Part shown: piece by piece, positions 11,620 through 24,043 of the stretch
Layout: the number at the start of each line of letters is the position of its first letter
How positions within the stretch are numbered: the first letter of the stretch is position 1
From: Nageia nagi
Lineage: Eukaryota > Pinophyta
NCBI GenBank assembly: GCA_050084985.1
Contig: JBITNC010000001.1
Location: 59,954,001 to 60,018,000, forward strand
Direction: 5' to 3'
Length of the DNA: 64,000 nt
The notes under the pieces: model-generated
Database searches by the model: none
Seen by the model: the letters and a program-made list of their open reading frames with translations, nothing else
What the model was told of the DNA's origin: nothing
Made by a program: the position numbers and the translations under genes

Positions 11620-13690
11620 ATGCCTCCACGTAGACACTCCATCGGATGTTCTCGACCTATCTGGGAAGAGGTAGGGTTTTGTACTAACCTTCTTTTCTAT
11701 TTTTTGTTTGTAGTTTGTAATTTACCCATTTAATTTAAAAATTGCAATCATGAATGTTATTAAAAAACTATTTTGGTCATTTGTATAGGATAAACTTTGT
11801 AGATTAGGCTTTTATTTGTGTTTCTTATAAAATTTTCTTGTTTCCATCGCGATCATCGACCTGAGCTGAGCGGTTAACAGAAACACCGACATTTGAATGT
11901 CGAACACTAGTGATCGAGTGTTGAGGATTACAAACATCGACATTTCAGTATGAAATGCCATTTTTTCTCTTTTCTTTATTTTATTTTATTTTTTTTTTAA
12001 ACTGAATTTTTAACATTATACAGGTTCGATATGTTTTTGAGCCTCGAGGTAGATATCCCTCAATTTTATAGGAGGGCAGAGGTTTTCTGGATCCTACCAA
12101 TCATACCTGTTTTAGGTCCATTGGTTTTGGAGTGGGCCCATACATGGGTCGCATTCATTGGGACTATCCTATGTTAGCTACATTATTAGACAGATGGGAT
12201 GCAGTTACATGCACTTTACATTTTTTGATAGGGGAGATGACTATTAAGATAGAGGATATACATAGATTATATAGACTCCCCATTCATGGATGGAGGATTT
12301 ACCTATAGTTGATAGAGTAGGAGCTTTACCTACCGTTTCTTACTTGTATGGAGCTGATCGGGTTAACACTATTGTTTCTGAGATTCTATCAGGGGGCATC
12401 AGATATTATCAGTATTAGCTAGAGGATCAGTAGAGGATGATCTAATTTTCATATTTGATGGGATTGGTTCAGTGCTATGCTCTCCCTGATACTGGCAGTG
12501 GGAGGTTTTCGTGGTCGTTGTCACCTATTATTGCAGATATGATACAAAATGGTACAGTGTACGCTTGGGTGCCCACATTATTGGCCCAAATTTATAGAGA
12601 GTTATTCTTTTATTCATAGGGCATAGGGCCTCTTTATTAGTCACCATTACATTACAAGAATGGGCCTACAAGCATATTGCTATGGCTCATCCTTCAGGAT
12701 TACCAATACCTAGATTTGATAGCCACTTGGATTGTGTGGCCAGTATAGTCAGATGGCATGAGGACTATTATATTCATCCATCAGATGGAGTCCATTGAGA
12801 TGTGGGCTACTACCACCACATGCTTAGTCACTTGATTCCTGATCAAGTGAGATTTAGACCTTACCGCTCATATCCTGTATGGAGAGAGCTCGTAGCTGAG
12901 CTTACTGGCATATGGTAGCCACATGTTTTGAGTGGTCATTGGGTAGATTTTTTGGAGTACTTTCATTTTTAGCAAGTGCACCATCAGTTCAGTTTGATTC
13001 AGGATGTGCCTACCCCAGCAGTGCTGTACCAATGGGAGGGTACTATTTCAGCCAAGGGTGTACAACCACTAGTTTATGCAGAGCCTGATCCTACTCAGGA
13101 GGAGAGACCATTAGAGGATGACATTAGAGAGGATGATGTAGGAGTATCTGAGGCTTTCAGAGCCTAGTTGGGAGGAGGGAGATGATGGTATAAAGGGTCG
13201 ACACATGCTTCAATGCATCGATGTTGCTAATGAGCCAGGTGCAGCAACAGTAGAGGGAGAGGTAGGCAAGGAACCTATAGGAGCGGTGGCTGTGGGAGTT
13301 GAGGCTACTGGTGAGGAGGTCATGGTGGATGCTCTTAAGGAGTTGGCTCCTAAGGAGGAGGCTATAGGTGTTGGTGAGGAGAGAGCTACCCCAGAGGGTA
13401 CGTATGGAGTCAAGGAGGCTCCTACTACTTAGGTACCTAGCATTGATACTTTGCTAGGAGACATTTATGAGTTGAGACACCAGTTAGCATAGGCCCACTC
13501 ATGTATGTATAGATACAGGGCTGAGTGGGATAGGTATAGACATGAGAGAGATGAGGCCCATTCTTCTCTACAAGGAGTTTAGGCCCATTAGTTCGATGCA
13601 ACATCATCTTCTAGGGGAGAGCCTTCAGTTGATCTGCCATGGTATTTATTAGCAACAAGATTTTTATAGCAGTATAGTATCAGTCATGGC
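11620..13690 (+). pseudogene. Antisense plant mobile domain (PMD) gene, MAIN/MAIL-like
   Basis: PMD proteins include nuclear factors (MAIN/MAIL family) and proteins carried by transposable elements. The start gives MPPRRHSIGCSRPIWEE up to a GTAGGG donor at 11671. A TATACAG acceptor ends at 12023. Exon 2 gives LLDRWDAVTCTLHFLIGEM and HRLYRLPIHGW, later AWVPTLLAQIYRELF near 12570, SHLDCVASIVRWHEDYY near 12720 and QFSLIQDVPTPAVLYQWEG near 12990. These are hallmarks of PMD. An acidic tail and a charged RYRAEWDRYRHERDEA segment (about 13510) follow. Several TAG stops and two frame changes (about 12295 and 12620) break it. It runs opposite to the retroelement. Confidence 0.82.
11671..12023 (+). other. 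Predicted intron of the PMD gene
   Basis: This 353-bp T-rich segment runs from GTAGGG to TATACAG and joins the short first exon to the PMD domain in a consistent frame. The call rests on splice-site form and on homology resuming after 12024. No transcript evidence is available. Confidence 0.6.
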
Positions 13691-14577
13691 TGATAGGTGT
13701 TCCATCTTTTACTCTAGGGTCTCAGTATCCTATACCTCTAGATAGTTATATACCTATAGACATCTTAGCCTATCAGTGGGGTAGCAGTGTACGAGGCATG
13801 GTTGGATCACCTAGCAGGACCCAGAGGTCTCAAGGTCTTTCTAGTAGAAGTGGTACACCTTGGGATCTCCTTTAGGGTTTGGTTCAGTTGAGTTACGAGA
13901 GGCTTAGTGTCTGGTAGTCCTATAGGATCTTGTAGGTACTACTCCTCCCGATCAGAGCATTAGAGATACTGATAGATGGTAGAGATGACCTAGCAATCCT
14001 AGCAGACCAGGCAATGGTTGGGGCAGTTCATGAGGATATTCTTTTCATGATGTTATTTTTCTATATGCTTATTGTATCCATGTAGTTTTATTTGATGATT
14101 TATGATGTTATGATGACCATTTTCTATATGCTTATTGTACCCATTAGTTTTATTTGATGATTTATGATGTTATGATGACCATTTACTAGACTATTATGAT
14201 GTATAGATGGACCTTTGATATTCATTGTATTTGTATGATTCTTTATGATATATGATGTTATGATGACTTTCATTTTATGTATGGATGGGTATGATGTGAT
14301 GTAATTTCAAAATGTATGTTGTATGATTTTGACTATGGAATGTATGATGTATAATTTTGAGGCTATCTTTTTATAATTTTCTAAATGATGATAAAATATA
14401 TATCAATAAATTAATTTGATGATGTTATCGATCCTCAAGAGTAATTTAATAATAAGTACAATAAATAATGAATCTAACTTATAATTTTAATAAGATAAAT
14501 TATTTAAGGACATAATTTTATTATATTTTCGTGGAATCAGATGCATCATTTTTCGCACTTGGCAATTTTACAATAGA
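13691..14577. repeat. Low-complexity TATGATG-rich region
   Basis: No gene is seen. Between about 14040 and 14290 a unit of about 63 bp, with 'ttctatatgcttattgta' and 'tttatgatgttatgatgacc', is repeated twice and then partially. The rest is AT-rich and lies in the 3-prime region of Tat-1. Confidence 0.7.
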
Positions 14578-15145
14578 CATAATGACATGACAAACTAATG
14601 AGTTACGGATACATATGAACATTAACTTTATCTTGGTCAGGGGAACAATAAATAATCATTCTTATCCTTTCCAAAGAAAAGCAATTTTAATAATGTTCAA
14701 GGTAATGGATAATAGTAAAATAGACTTAACATGACACACTAGTGACTTATGGATGCATATGAACATTAACTTTATCTTGGTCAGGGGAACAATACATAAT
14801 CATTCTTATCCTTTCCAAAGAAAAGCAATTTTAATAATGTTCAAAGGTAATGGATAATAGTAAAATGGATTGACATGACACACTAGTGACTTAATGGATG
14901 CATATGAACATTAACTTTATCTTGGTTAGGGGAACAATACATAATCATTCTTATCCTTTCCAAAGAAAAGCAATTTTAATAATGTTCAAAGGTAATGGAT
15001 AATAGTAAAATGGATTGACATGACACACTAGTGACCTAATGGATGCATATGAACATTAACTTTATCTTGGTCAGGGGAACAATAAATAATCATTCTTATC
15101 CTTTCCAAAGAAAAGCAATTTTAATAATGTTCAAAGGTAATGATA
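14578..15145. repeat. 145-bp minisatellite, four units
   Basis: The motif 'gaacattaacttta' recurs at 14618, 14761, 14906 and 15051, giving units of 143, 145 and 145 bp. Units are nearly identical, including 'cttggtcaggggaacaata' and 'cctttccaaagaaaagcaa'. The array is in the 3-prime region of Tat-1, between integrase and LTR. Confidence 0.95.
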
Positions 15146-16261
15146 TTCTTGAATGATTTAACAAAATGATACAAGTGGTTCTAAACACAAACAACATGCA
15201 ACTTATGACAAAAGATTAGGTGATTTTAGCTTAACGACAAGTTATTATAACATCTACCTTATCTTTCTTTATTTCCAGATCTAATAACCTAAGATGATAT
15301 CAAACAATATTGTTATATGTTGATAAGAGAATCTAAAAACTCCAGTGTGTGCAGTGAGATTCATTTCCCTTCTTAGATCATTTGAGATGAAATATCCTAG
15401 AGACATTAATAAGCTAGTCTATCCATATGAAATGTATAGAGTCCATAGGAAAGAAGGTCGCTAACCAAAATGGACATATCGCCACTCTAAGGTATGCCCC
15501 ATTGCTAGACAGGCATCCATATCCTCGATGAGGATTAACCCCTTGATCTCGCTATAACCCAAGAATCTTTGTAGCACTTTTTTTTTTGTCATCTCTTTTC
15601 TCTTTCTTCTTCCTTTTTTTTTTTACTATCAAATGATTCTTGGGTTCGAGATGAAGTGAATAATAGGATAGACACATAAATTTCACTCTTAATGTCTCTT
15701 AGAATGATTTCATTCAAATTCTCTTCGAATTTTTTAATGTTATAAGTGTTTGGAGTTTATGGATTTTCCCTCAAACACAAACTTTATGTTTTTCTATCAT
15801 CTATGGTATATCATTTCTTTATGAAAGAAAAGATAAAGTGAATGTGGTGATAACAAGGAGATTATTCTAAAATGAATTTTCACACATTACACATTTACTG
15901 GATAACCACTTTTACAATGACATGCAACATATACTTACATCATACAAGGGCAAGGCACCCTATTGCCAAGTGACCTCTAGATGTTTCCATCTAGGTAGAT
16001 TTTTATTTATAATTTTATAATTTTTATGTATTTTATATTTTCCAAATTTTTAGGGTTTTATAATTTTTCTATTTTTTTTTTTAGGATTTTATAATTTTTC
16101 TCGGGAATCTATTCAGGATGCATTCAAATCGAGTTTGAACTGCCTTAGGATTAAATGAGTAGTGTGTTGAACTAAACAAAAAAGTAAAATCTAATATCAC
16201 TTGATTATGATAAATTTTGGGAACACAATAATCTAAGTGTTCTGGAAGTCACAGTTTGTGT
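15146..16261. other. Tat-1 3-prime region, no gene seen
   Basis: This stretch is AT-rich with a few T-runs (15572-15625, 16070-16085). I recognise no coding sequence or repeat family here. Confidence 0.5.
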
Positions 16262-17277
16262 GATTAAGATGATTCTTCTTGATATCTTAAAGTCAGGTTG
16301 TGAGTACAATCAATTATGATTTTAGGCTTTTCTGTGGGCCACAGGAGATAGAAATATATCATTAGATCATATTCTGATTTAGGAGAACACCATAGTTCAA
16401 ATGTGTGATACAAATATAGCTTGATATCCATTGACTTTGACATCCCAACCGTAAGATTCGCGTATATCATAGAATGTCAAGGCCAATTTTTGCTAAATTT
16501 CAATAGGCATGGAAAAGATGTTTGAATATAAAGAAGTAGGAACGTTACGAATAACTTTCATAACAAGATCTTTGTCATACCTACTTTCGAACCCAGGAAG
16601 ATAATTGCCATTATTCTGTACTCTATGTCCTTTTGATAATCTCATTTCTAACTCTTATTTGATTTATCATTGTAAGTTCAGCAATACAGCAAGCTTGCTT
16701 TTTCTCTAATCTTCGTTGCCAAATTGTATGTCACATTTGCATGCGAGAAAATCTATGAATTTGCCTATAATGTTGTTGTGATGTTCTAGGAGGAAAAGCC
16801 ACAAAAGCATTTGAAAAGTCATAACTCACCCTTTTATGAGGTAAATAAGGTAAAAGTTCATCCATCCATTCTAGGTTTTTAGTTAATTGTTCAATGCAGT
16901 TCATCCTAGCTAAAAGGAGTGAAGGCTTCGTTAATTGACACCTTATGTTGATCCTCGACATTCCATAAGGCCATTGTAGACAAAAGGCCATTATTTCTTA
17001 TGATATTCGTTCCATATGTAAAATAAATTTGTGGGCCTAAATTAATACATGCTTCATATCCAAAGAAAGTGACTTCCCAACCAGTATTCCTACCATAAAA
17101 CATATTATATGTTCTTTCATATTGCTCATCAATAGTCAACTATAAATAATTCAAGAGATCCATATCAAATTTATGTTTCAAATATGTTAATGCGAAGTCA
17201 CCTAAATATCTGGGTGGTGGAAATCGTACTTGTGGTTGCACGAAGCTACCTTCAGTAGATTCCTTTGCCAGATTCAT
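16262..17277 (-). pseudogene. Extra sense ORF downstream of Tat-1 integrase, unknown
   Basis: A start at 17277 gives MNLAKESTEGSFVQPQVRF, and the frame runs with several stops to 16262, about 340 codons. Segments with convincing protein character are FFGYEACINLGPQIYFTYG near 17070 and ALWNVEDQHKVSINEAF near 16950. It lies about 115 bp after the integrase and on the same strand, so it would be on the element RNA. I do not recognise the family. The position fits the extra or envelope-like ORFs known in some Ty3 elements. I see no signal peptide or membrane segment. Confidence 0.5.
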
Positions 17278-17393
17278 CTTTCTATTTTAATCATTAACAC
17301 TTGACAGATATTAATATTTTTATTTATTTATTATTTTAATAATAAAATAAAACAAAGGAAAACTAATAATGTACACTTTTCCCTCTTTTTTTT

Positions 17394-18500
17394 TTATGTA
17401 TAGAAGGGTCGGAGATGCATGATATTTATAGGTTCACGCTCTTCATTTCCTTCTAAATCTGATAAATGATAAGTTCCCTTACCAAATTTTTTCTTAATGA
17501 TGTACGGTCCTAACCAATTTGGAGCAAACTTGTCTCTAAGCTGTCGTTCTAGTCGTGAAGTTTGTTGATTTTCTTTTAAGACCAAATCACTTATTTTGAA
17601 TTCATGAATTAGAGCCATTTTATCAAAAGCCCATTTTATCCTCCTATGATAAACATGCATGTGCTCTAAAGCATTAATACATTTTTCATCTAAAAGCAAT
17701 AACTAATCTATGTGAGTTTGTCTTGCTTCCTCGTCAGTATTTTGCTCACTTAGATTTACTCTAAGGGATGGTATCTCAAGTTCTATGGGTAGGATGGCTT
17801 CTGTTCCATATACTAAAGAGAATGGTGTTGCCCCAATGGGAGTGCGTACACTAGTACAATAAGCCCATAAAGATTTTGGTATTTGTATATGCCAATCTCT
17901 ATGAGAATCATTTACCATTTTTGCTAAGATGTTTCGAATAGTTTTATTAGTAGCCTCTGCCTGTCCATTGCCTTGTGGATAATATGGAGTGGAAAAACTT
18001 TGTTTAATTTTATATTTGTCACACATGTTTTATATCCTTATTTTTAAAATTCTTTCCATTATCCATAATTAATTGATTTGGTACACTGAATCTACATATA
18101 ATATAGTTTTCTATAAATTCAGCAATTCGTGCACTAGTGGTGGAAGTCATGGGAATAGCCTTTACCCATTTAGTAAAATATTTAGTTGCTGTAATGATGA
18201 ACTTGTGTCCACCAAAAGATGTAGGTGTAATTTGTCCTATTAAATCTAAGGCCCATTTAGAGAATGGCTAAAGTGATTGTATAGGATGTAGCTCTTGAGA
18301 CGATTGTGAAAATAAATGAGCATATTGTTGACATTTAAAGCACCTTTTAACATATTCACAACAATCTTTTTCCATAGTAGGCCAATAATACCCCATCCGT
18401 ATTAATCGCTTTACAATTGCAACACCATTAAAATGTCCTCCGCATACTCCATCATGGGTGGAGGATATAGCTTTTTTACTATCATTCCATTCAAGACATC
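17394..18500 (-). pseudogene. Tat-1 integrase
   Basis: The integrase inserts the cDNA into the genome. In order, the minus strand shows an HHCC-type zinc region (HDGVCGGHFNG... CFKCQQYAH, about 18445-18310), then the catalytic core with its first Asp in KWALDLIG, second Asp in LIMDNGKNF and the Glu in GNGQAEATNKT. All three acidic residues are kept. A C-terminal region (17699-17394) with APNWLGPYIIKKKFGKG follows. The frame changes between the zinc region and 18026, and a stop near 17702 splits the C-terminus. Confidence 0.88.
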
Positions 18501-18702
18501 TAAGTAATATACCATTGAAATTTCATCGATGTAAGATATCCCCTATCAAGCAATATTTAGTTGCTTTGATTTTAAACACTCGTCATGCTGATTTATTAAG
18601 GTTTATAGGAAGGGTTCCAAATTTTAAAAAGTCTATCAATTCCTGGTACCAATTATCTTTATCCATTACGTCAATATTTAATACACTTTGTTCTTCATCT
18701 TC

Positions 18703-19152
18703 CTATTGTAATGATGATTGAGACAATTGAATTATTTCAACTTGAATTGAAGATTTTTTAGGATCTTCTAGGATAAGAGATCCAATAGAAGCCATAGCAT
18801 CTGCAAATCTATTAGATGATTTCGGTGCCGCTTCTATACTAAATTGATCAAAAGATTTTAATAATTCCTCAACTAACACTTTATACTTTTGAAGTAAAGG
18901 TTCTCTACATTGATAGATTCCTTTCACTTGATTTACGATGAGTAAAGAATCTCCAATAATCTTAATTCTTTTGAGTCTTAATTTAATAGCGGTTTTCAAT
19001 GCTAATATCAAAGCTTCATATTCCACATTATTATTAGTACAAGGAAATTTAAGTTTAAATGAATACGGTATAGGGATTCCTTATGGTGTTATAAATACAA
19101 TACCTACTCCACCACCTTGTTCACATCGAGAACCATCAAAGTGTATTGTCAT
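18703..19152 (-). pseudogene. Tat-1 second (archaeal-type) RNase H
   Basis: Tat elements carry an additional RNase H after the usual one, and this is it. The acidic residues fit the family: FDGSR near 19130, YEALILALK near 19018, IGDSLLIVNQVKG near 18955 and NRFADAMAS near 18800. One stop lies in the first third. This domain is strong evidence for the Tat lineage. Confidence 0.85.
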
Positions 19153-19155
19153 ATC

Positions 19156-19640
19156 TCACTCATCTTCGGGTTCTACAGGTATTTCAATTTCATCTAGTTG
19201 AAATATCCCGTCATTAGGTAATTCAATGAAAAGTGGTTTATTATCTTGTAATGGAGCATCAGCGAGATAGTCAACAATTACTTGTCCTTTTATTAATTTT
19301 TGTCCAATAAAATGCAAATCGAATTCAATTAGGTGCATTATCCACTTTGCAGTTCTTGAATTTTGATAGGTTTTATTCATCATATATTTCAACAGATCCA
19401 CTTTAGAGATGACATACATTGTATGATTTAGCATGTAATGTCGGAGTTTTTTAGTAGCAAAAACGACAGCAAGACATAATTTTTCCAAATAGATATATTT
19501 TATCTCATAGCTCACAAGTGTTCTACTAAGGTAATATATAGCTTGCTCTTTATTATGTTCATTCTTCTGAGCAAGCATTGTTCCTAAGGCAGTTTCAGTA
19601 GCAGAAACGTATAATAGAAAGGGTATATATTTTCTTGGTG
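19156..19640 (-). pseudogene. Tat-1 RNase H
   Basis: This is the standard Ty3 RNase H, which removes RNA from the RNA/DNA hybrid. AIYYLSRTLVSYEIKY is followed by KLCLAVVFATKKLRHYML and VISKVDLLKYMMNKT. The C-terminal AKWIMHLIEFDLHF and VIVDYLADAP are also typical. A frame change separates it from the RT end at 19644. Confidence 0.85.
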
Positions 19641-19643
19641 GAC

Positions 19644-20470
19644 TTAATACAAGAGGAGATATAAATATCTTTTAATTTCCTCGAAAGCATCTTGTTGCTC
19701 TTTACCCCAATGATATTCTGTTCCCTTTTTTAATAGTTTTGTAAATAGTTTGCATTTATCCGAAAGTTGAGCTATAAACCTTCTGATGGCCTGTAACTTA
19801 CCCTGTAAACTCTGTAATTGTTTAAGATTCGTAGGAGGTGGCATGTCTACAACTGCCTTCACTTTATTATTATCTATTTCAATTCCTCATCGAGACACAA
19901 TAAATCCTAATAGTTTTCCTGAAGTTACACCAAAAACACACTTTTTTGGATTTAATCTTACTTTATGTTCTAATAATCTATCCAAGACTTTAATTAGGTC
20001 TTTTCCATGATCTATTCGATGTTTAGATCTAACCAACAAATCATCAACATAATCTTCTACTATATCGTGCATATAATCATGGAATATATAAGTCATAGCC
20101 CTTTGATAAGTTGCCCCAGCATTCTTTAATCCAAAAGGCATAACCTTATAACAAAAGGTACCCCAAGGTGTTATAAAAGCCATCTTATGTTGATCTTCAA
20201 GAGCTATTTTTATTTGATTATAACCGGAAAAGCCATCCATTAATGATAGCATATCATGTCCTGCTATCGAATCTACCAAGCTATCAATGCTAGGTAGAGG
20301 GAAATCATCTTTGGGACAAGCTTTGTTAAGATCACGAAAATCTGTGCATATTCGTATTTTTCCACTTGGTTTTTTCATAGGTACCATATTAGATATCCAA
20401 TCCGAATAATCTATAGGTTGTATAAATTTGGCTTCTAGTAATTTCTAAAGTTCTTCTTTTACCATTAATG
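19644..20470 (-). pseudogene. Tat-1 reverse transcriptase
   Basis: This enzyme copies element RNA into DNA. Recognisable blocks are MVPMKKPSGKIRICTDFRDL (20387), CPKDDFPLPSIDSLVD, LMDGFSGYNQI, AFITPWGTFCYKVMPFGLKN, and the catalytic EDYVDDLL near 20050, which is intact. The thumb/connection has LQSLQGKLQAIRRFIAQL (about 19810). Stops at about 19884 and 20390-20455 break the frame. Confidence 0.9.
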
Positions 20471-21784
20471 CTATAGTAGGATGCATTTTACGTAATTTCT
20501 GCTTAACTGGTTTAGCATCAGACTTTAAGGCTAAATTATGCACTACTAGTTTAGGGTCTATTCTAGGCATGTCCACATTTGACCATGCGAATACCTTTTC
20601 TCATTCTTTTAATAAGGTTATAATCTCTTCTTGTTCAATCTCTGTGAGATTTTCTCCTAATTGAATTATTTTAGGATTCTGAGAATCATTACTGATATTT
20701 ATTTCTAAGACCTTTTTAGTAAGCATATGCGACCCTTCTTCTAATTGATTCAGTACCGGTATCCAACCATTATCGTTAACGCTATACTCTTCATCACATT
20801 TTTGAACTTGCTCATTCGTGCATACTTGATCTTTATAGGAATCAAATATGTAATCTACATTTTTGAATTCATGTACCAAAGGATTGGATGATATAAGAGA
20901 AAAATCGGCAATTATTTCGTCTGTAGGAGTAGCGGCTATTATTTTGATTAAATTTTGATTTTCGTTGGCTTCATCTATTTGTTCATTATTTTGATCTTCA
21001 ACATCATTCTCTTTTATTATAACCATATTTACCGATGGTATATTGAAACATGGACTGATTGATGATTCGATATTTCTATTTATTTTTTCTTGTATATCAC
21101 TTGGTGAGCACGAATGGTTCCAGGGTGGCTTAGTATTATTTATGAAGAGTGCTTTGACCCCTTCTAAGACATCCATTTCACTTAACTATTCTTCTCTTAT
21201 ATCAACACTTTCTTGTACTATGGATTCTTTCTCTAAAATCTCTTTATTATAATCCAAATTCTCTTCTTCTAAATTTTCTAATTTAGCAAGAATTTTACAT
21301 TCATTTTGATAAGCTAATCCCCTTTTATCAGTGGTATATTGATATTGTAATTCAATTATGTCTCATGGACCTTGTTCATACTGACCCATTCCTCATCCTT
21401 TCCAATTACATTTGTTAAAATAGTTTAAGACAAATGTTCTTGAACAAGGTGATAAATATTTCATATCATTATCGAAATTTCCTTCATATTTTGATCGGGT
21501 ATTGTTGACACCGGATCTACTATTCCCGCATAGATAAACATGGTTTGATTAGGTACCTCCCCTAAAGGTACTATTTGTCCAATCACACTAGGTGATTTAG
21601 ATGCTTTACCTACTTCTTGTGATGAAGGTATATTAAACACTACATCATCTATGTCATATTCTCCCATCCCTAAATCTATTAATTTAAATTTTACCGGATA
21701 TGTATTAGATGAATCGTTATTAGATGTAGTATTCACTTGTTTTGATGAAGAAGCTCCATATTTTTCATCTAAAGTTTTTAGCAA
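20471..21784 (-). pseudogene. Tat-1 protease-RT linker
   Basis: Two open segments (21784-21461 and 21176-20601) encode acidic, asparagine-rich sequence with no recognisable fold. The second ends LGENLTEIEQEEIITLLKE, and the bases beyond it carry the usual lead-in to RT. It lies in frame order between protease and RT. Frame changes occur on both sides of the first segment. Confidence 0.6.
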
Positions 21785-22475
21785 CCCTTTCCCAAGTATT
21801 TTTATCCTGTATGACTATATCACTTTTTCCTTTTATGACTTCAGATTGATTTGTATTTTTTTTCATCAATATGGTTGATAAGTTAGGAGACGGTAATGTT
21901 ACTTTGTTTGGATCAAAAATTAAATTACAGTGTGAATAAGGATCTGGATCCTTAAACACACAATGAACTTTGTTTTTGTAGATGTATTTTAAACATCCAT
22001 GGTAGGTTGATGGGACACATTGCATTTCTCTAATCCATGGGCATCCTAAAAGAATGTTGTATTATATGATATTTACTTCAATTATATGTAATAAAGTTTG
22101 CACAGTCTTAGCCCCTACTATAATCGGTAGCACGATTGATCCCAAAGTTGAACACACTGCATCATTAAATGCCCTAATTTGTAAAGAAGGAGCTAAGATA
22201 AGCGAATCTGACAAATTCAAATTTTTATATGCAGCCTCTGAAATTATATTTATAGCTGAACCTTCATCTATCAGAATTCTTTTAAATAATTTCCCATCTA
22301 CTTTACCCATTATATGTAAAGGTGGATCAAGTCTGCCTTGTCCATCGTTTTTTAATTTTTCTTGTTCGTAGAAGGTAATACTAGGTTGTTGATATATCGT
22401 CAAACTTTCAACTATTGAAATAAAATTATCGGGGTTACTAATATCCACTTGAATTTCTTGTAGAATTTGATTCAT
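21785..22475 (-). pseudogene. Tat-1 aspartic protease region
   Basis: The protease cuts the polyprotein. RILIDEGSAINIIS near 22260 is the active-site segment, with Asp kept and the usual Ser/Thr-Gly replaced by Glu-Gly. This may be decay or lineage style. IRAFNDAVCSTLGSIVLPI follows, then MQCVPSTYHGCLKYIY at 22025, the typical end of this region in Tat elements. Confidence 0.75.
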
Positions 22476-22544
22476 AGCTTCACTATAACTCCCAGACTAT
22501 TGTAATAGCTCAAATAAAGTCATCTTAACTAGAGACATCTTTAA

Positions 22545-23147
22545 TTACCATTGAAGAGCACCCTTTGTCGAAACCTTAGGTTGTTTTGGAGGAGGTATAG
22601 GTTGTATATTAATTGGATTTGATATCGATTGATTTTTTCGTGGGTTATCTTGTTTATCTTGATATTGTTGTGCTCTTGTAGCTATACCAATCATGTATAT
22701 TGAATCATCTATAGTCCCTATAAATGGTGTATCCTTATCATTGCATGTATAATTCATTTGATTTGGGATAATCACCACATTGTTAGCCTGATGTGAAGGT
22801 AAGGGATTTTGATATATCCCTAAATTTTGATTTGAAGGCACAATAGGATTATCTACATCTATTTTTCCACTATCTATCAAGTCTTGAATTTTATGCTGTA
22901 AAGTTCGACATCTATTTGTCTTATGTCCCTTTTGTCTATGATAAGCATAAAATTCATTCTCCCTATACCATTTTTTCCCTTTAGCATCAGGATTCTCAAG
23001 TTTTATATCAGGTAATGTAATCATACCATTATCACATAATTTCTTAAGTATTTCAGATAATGGTTCTGATAATGGGGTAAAATTTCTCTTAGGCTTAGGT
23101 TCTGCATTTTCTTTGATTTTTGAAGCTTGACCAGAATCTTCTGTCAT
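22545..23147 (-). pseudogene. Tat-1 gag C-terminal, zinc-knuckle-like segment
   Basis: FYAYHRQKGHKTNRCRTLQH near 22930 corresponds to the degenerate zinc-knuckle-like motif that follows gag in Tat elements. The same segment is visible in Tat-2 near 57690. The rest is glutamine/asparagine-rich linker. A frame change separates it from the gag core. Confidence 0.75.
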
Positions 23148-23266
23148 AGCTATTTGATTACTTTATGGTTGTTTACTAGTGTTCTCATGTTGATTACCCT
23201 TCTTGTATTCCTTCTTCTTAAGCTTTAATTCTCCATCGTGAATTTTAGCTCTTTCTATAACTACTG

Positions 23267-23812
23267 CTATACAATAGCTTCTTCAAAAGTCTTATGTTGT
23301 TGAATTTGGAGAACACTAGCTATTGGTCTTAAACAACTTTGACTAAATAATTTAACCAATTCTTCTTGTGGTATTGTATAAGGCATACTAGTAAGTATAG
23401 CCCACCATCTTGAGATGTAATCTTGTATAGTTTCATCGAAAAATTGTTGTAATCTTGTAAGATCCATAATGGAAGATTTTTCTTTAATATTGATTCTAAA
23501 GTGTTCAAGAAATTGATCAGCCAATTGTTCGAACGTATATAAACTATGTATAGGTAAACCATTATACCAATCCAAAGCTTGACCTGTGAGCATCATAGGG
23601 AACATACATAACATCAATGAGTCATCATTGGCTATCTGATAACTAGAAAATGCGAATTTTCTCAAGTGTTCTTTGGGATCTTCTCTTCCTTTAAATGGTT
23701 CTATTTTAGGAAGTTCAAACCTATAAGGTAATTTCTTTTTCGGAACACTTGGATGAATAGGCTTATTACAAATGTTCTTATAATTTAACTTCTTAAGCCC
23801 TTGAATATTCAT
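23267..23812 (-). pseudogene. Tat-1 gag core (Retrotrans_gag)
   Basis: This is the capsid-type domain. IHPSVPKKKLPYRFELPKIE leads into FKGREDPKEHLRKFAFSS, then LTGQALDWYNGLPIHSLYTF and FEQLADQFLEHFRINI, the classic Retrotrans_gag order. 181 residues are open. It matches the Tat-2 gag (56940-57370). Confidence 0.88.
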
Positions 23813-24043
23813 CTCTCAATTCATAAAATCCTTCATAAAATCTTCTAATTCCTTATTAGTTCTTTGACCTTGAGTATGTTTATGATGTCTTCGAGTATTC
23901 GGATCCTTCTCTAAGATTGATCTTGACATGTGAGACTCATAGTCAAAAGGAAACTCAGATGGTGGTGGGGGTAATATTTTAAGAGGTGACTGATGTCGCA
24001 GACTAGGGATTTTAGGAGGTTCTTGGTATATACTTTTTCTGTA

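Noticed and set aside
13205-13432. Separate Ala/Glu/Val-rich small protein on either strand
   Set aside because: The plus-strand frame is the acidic tail of the PMD gene. The minus-strand frame is its shadow.
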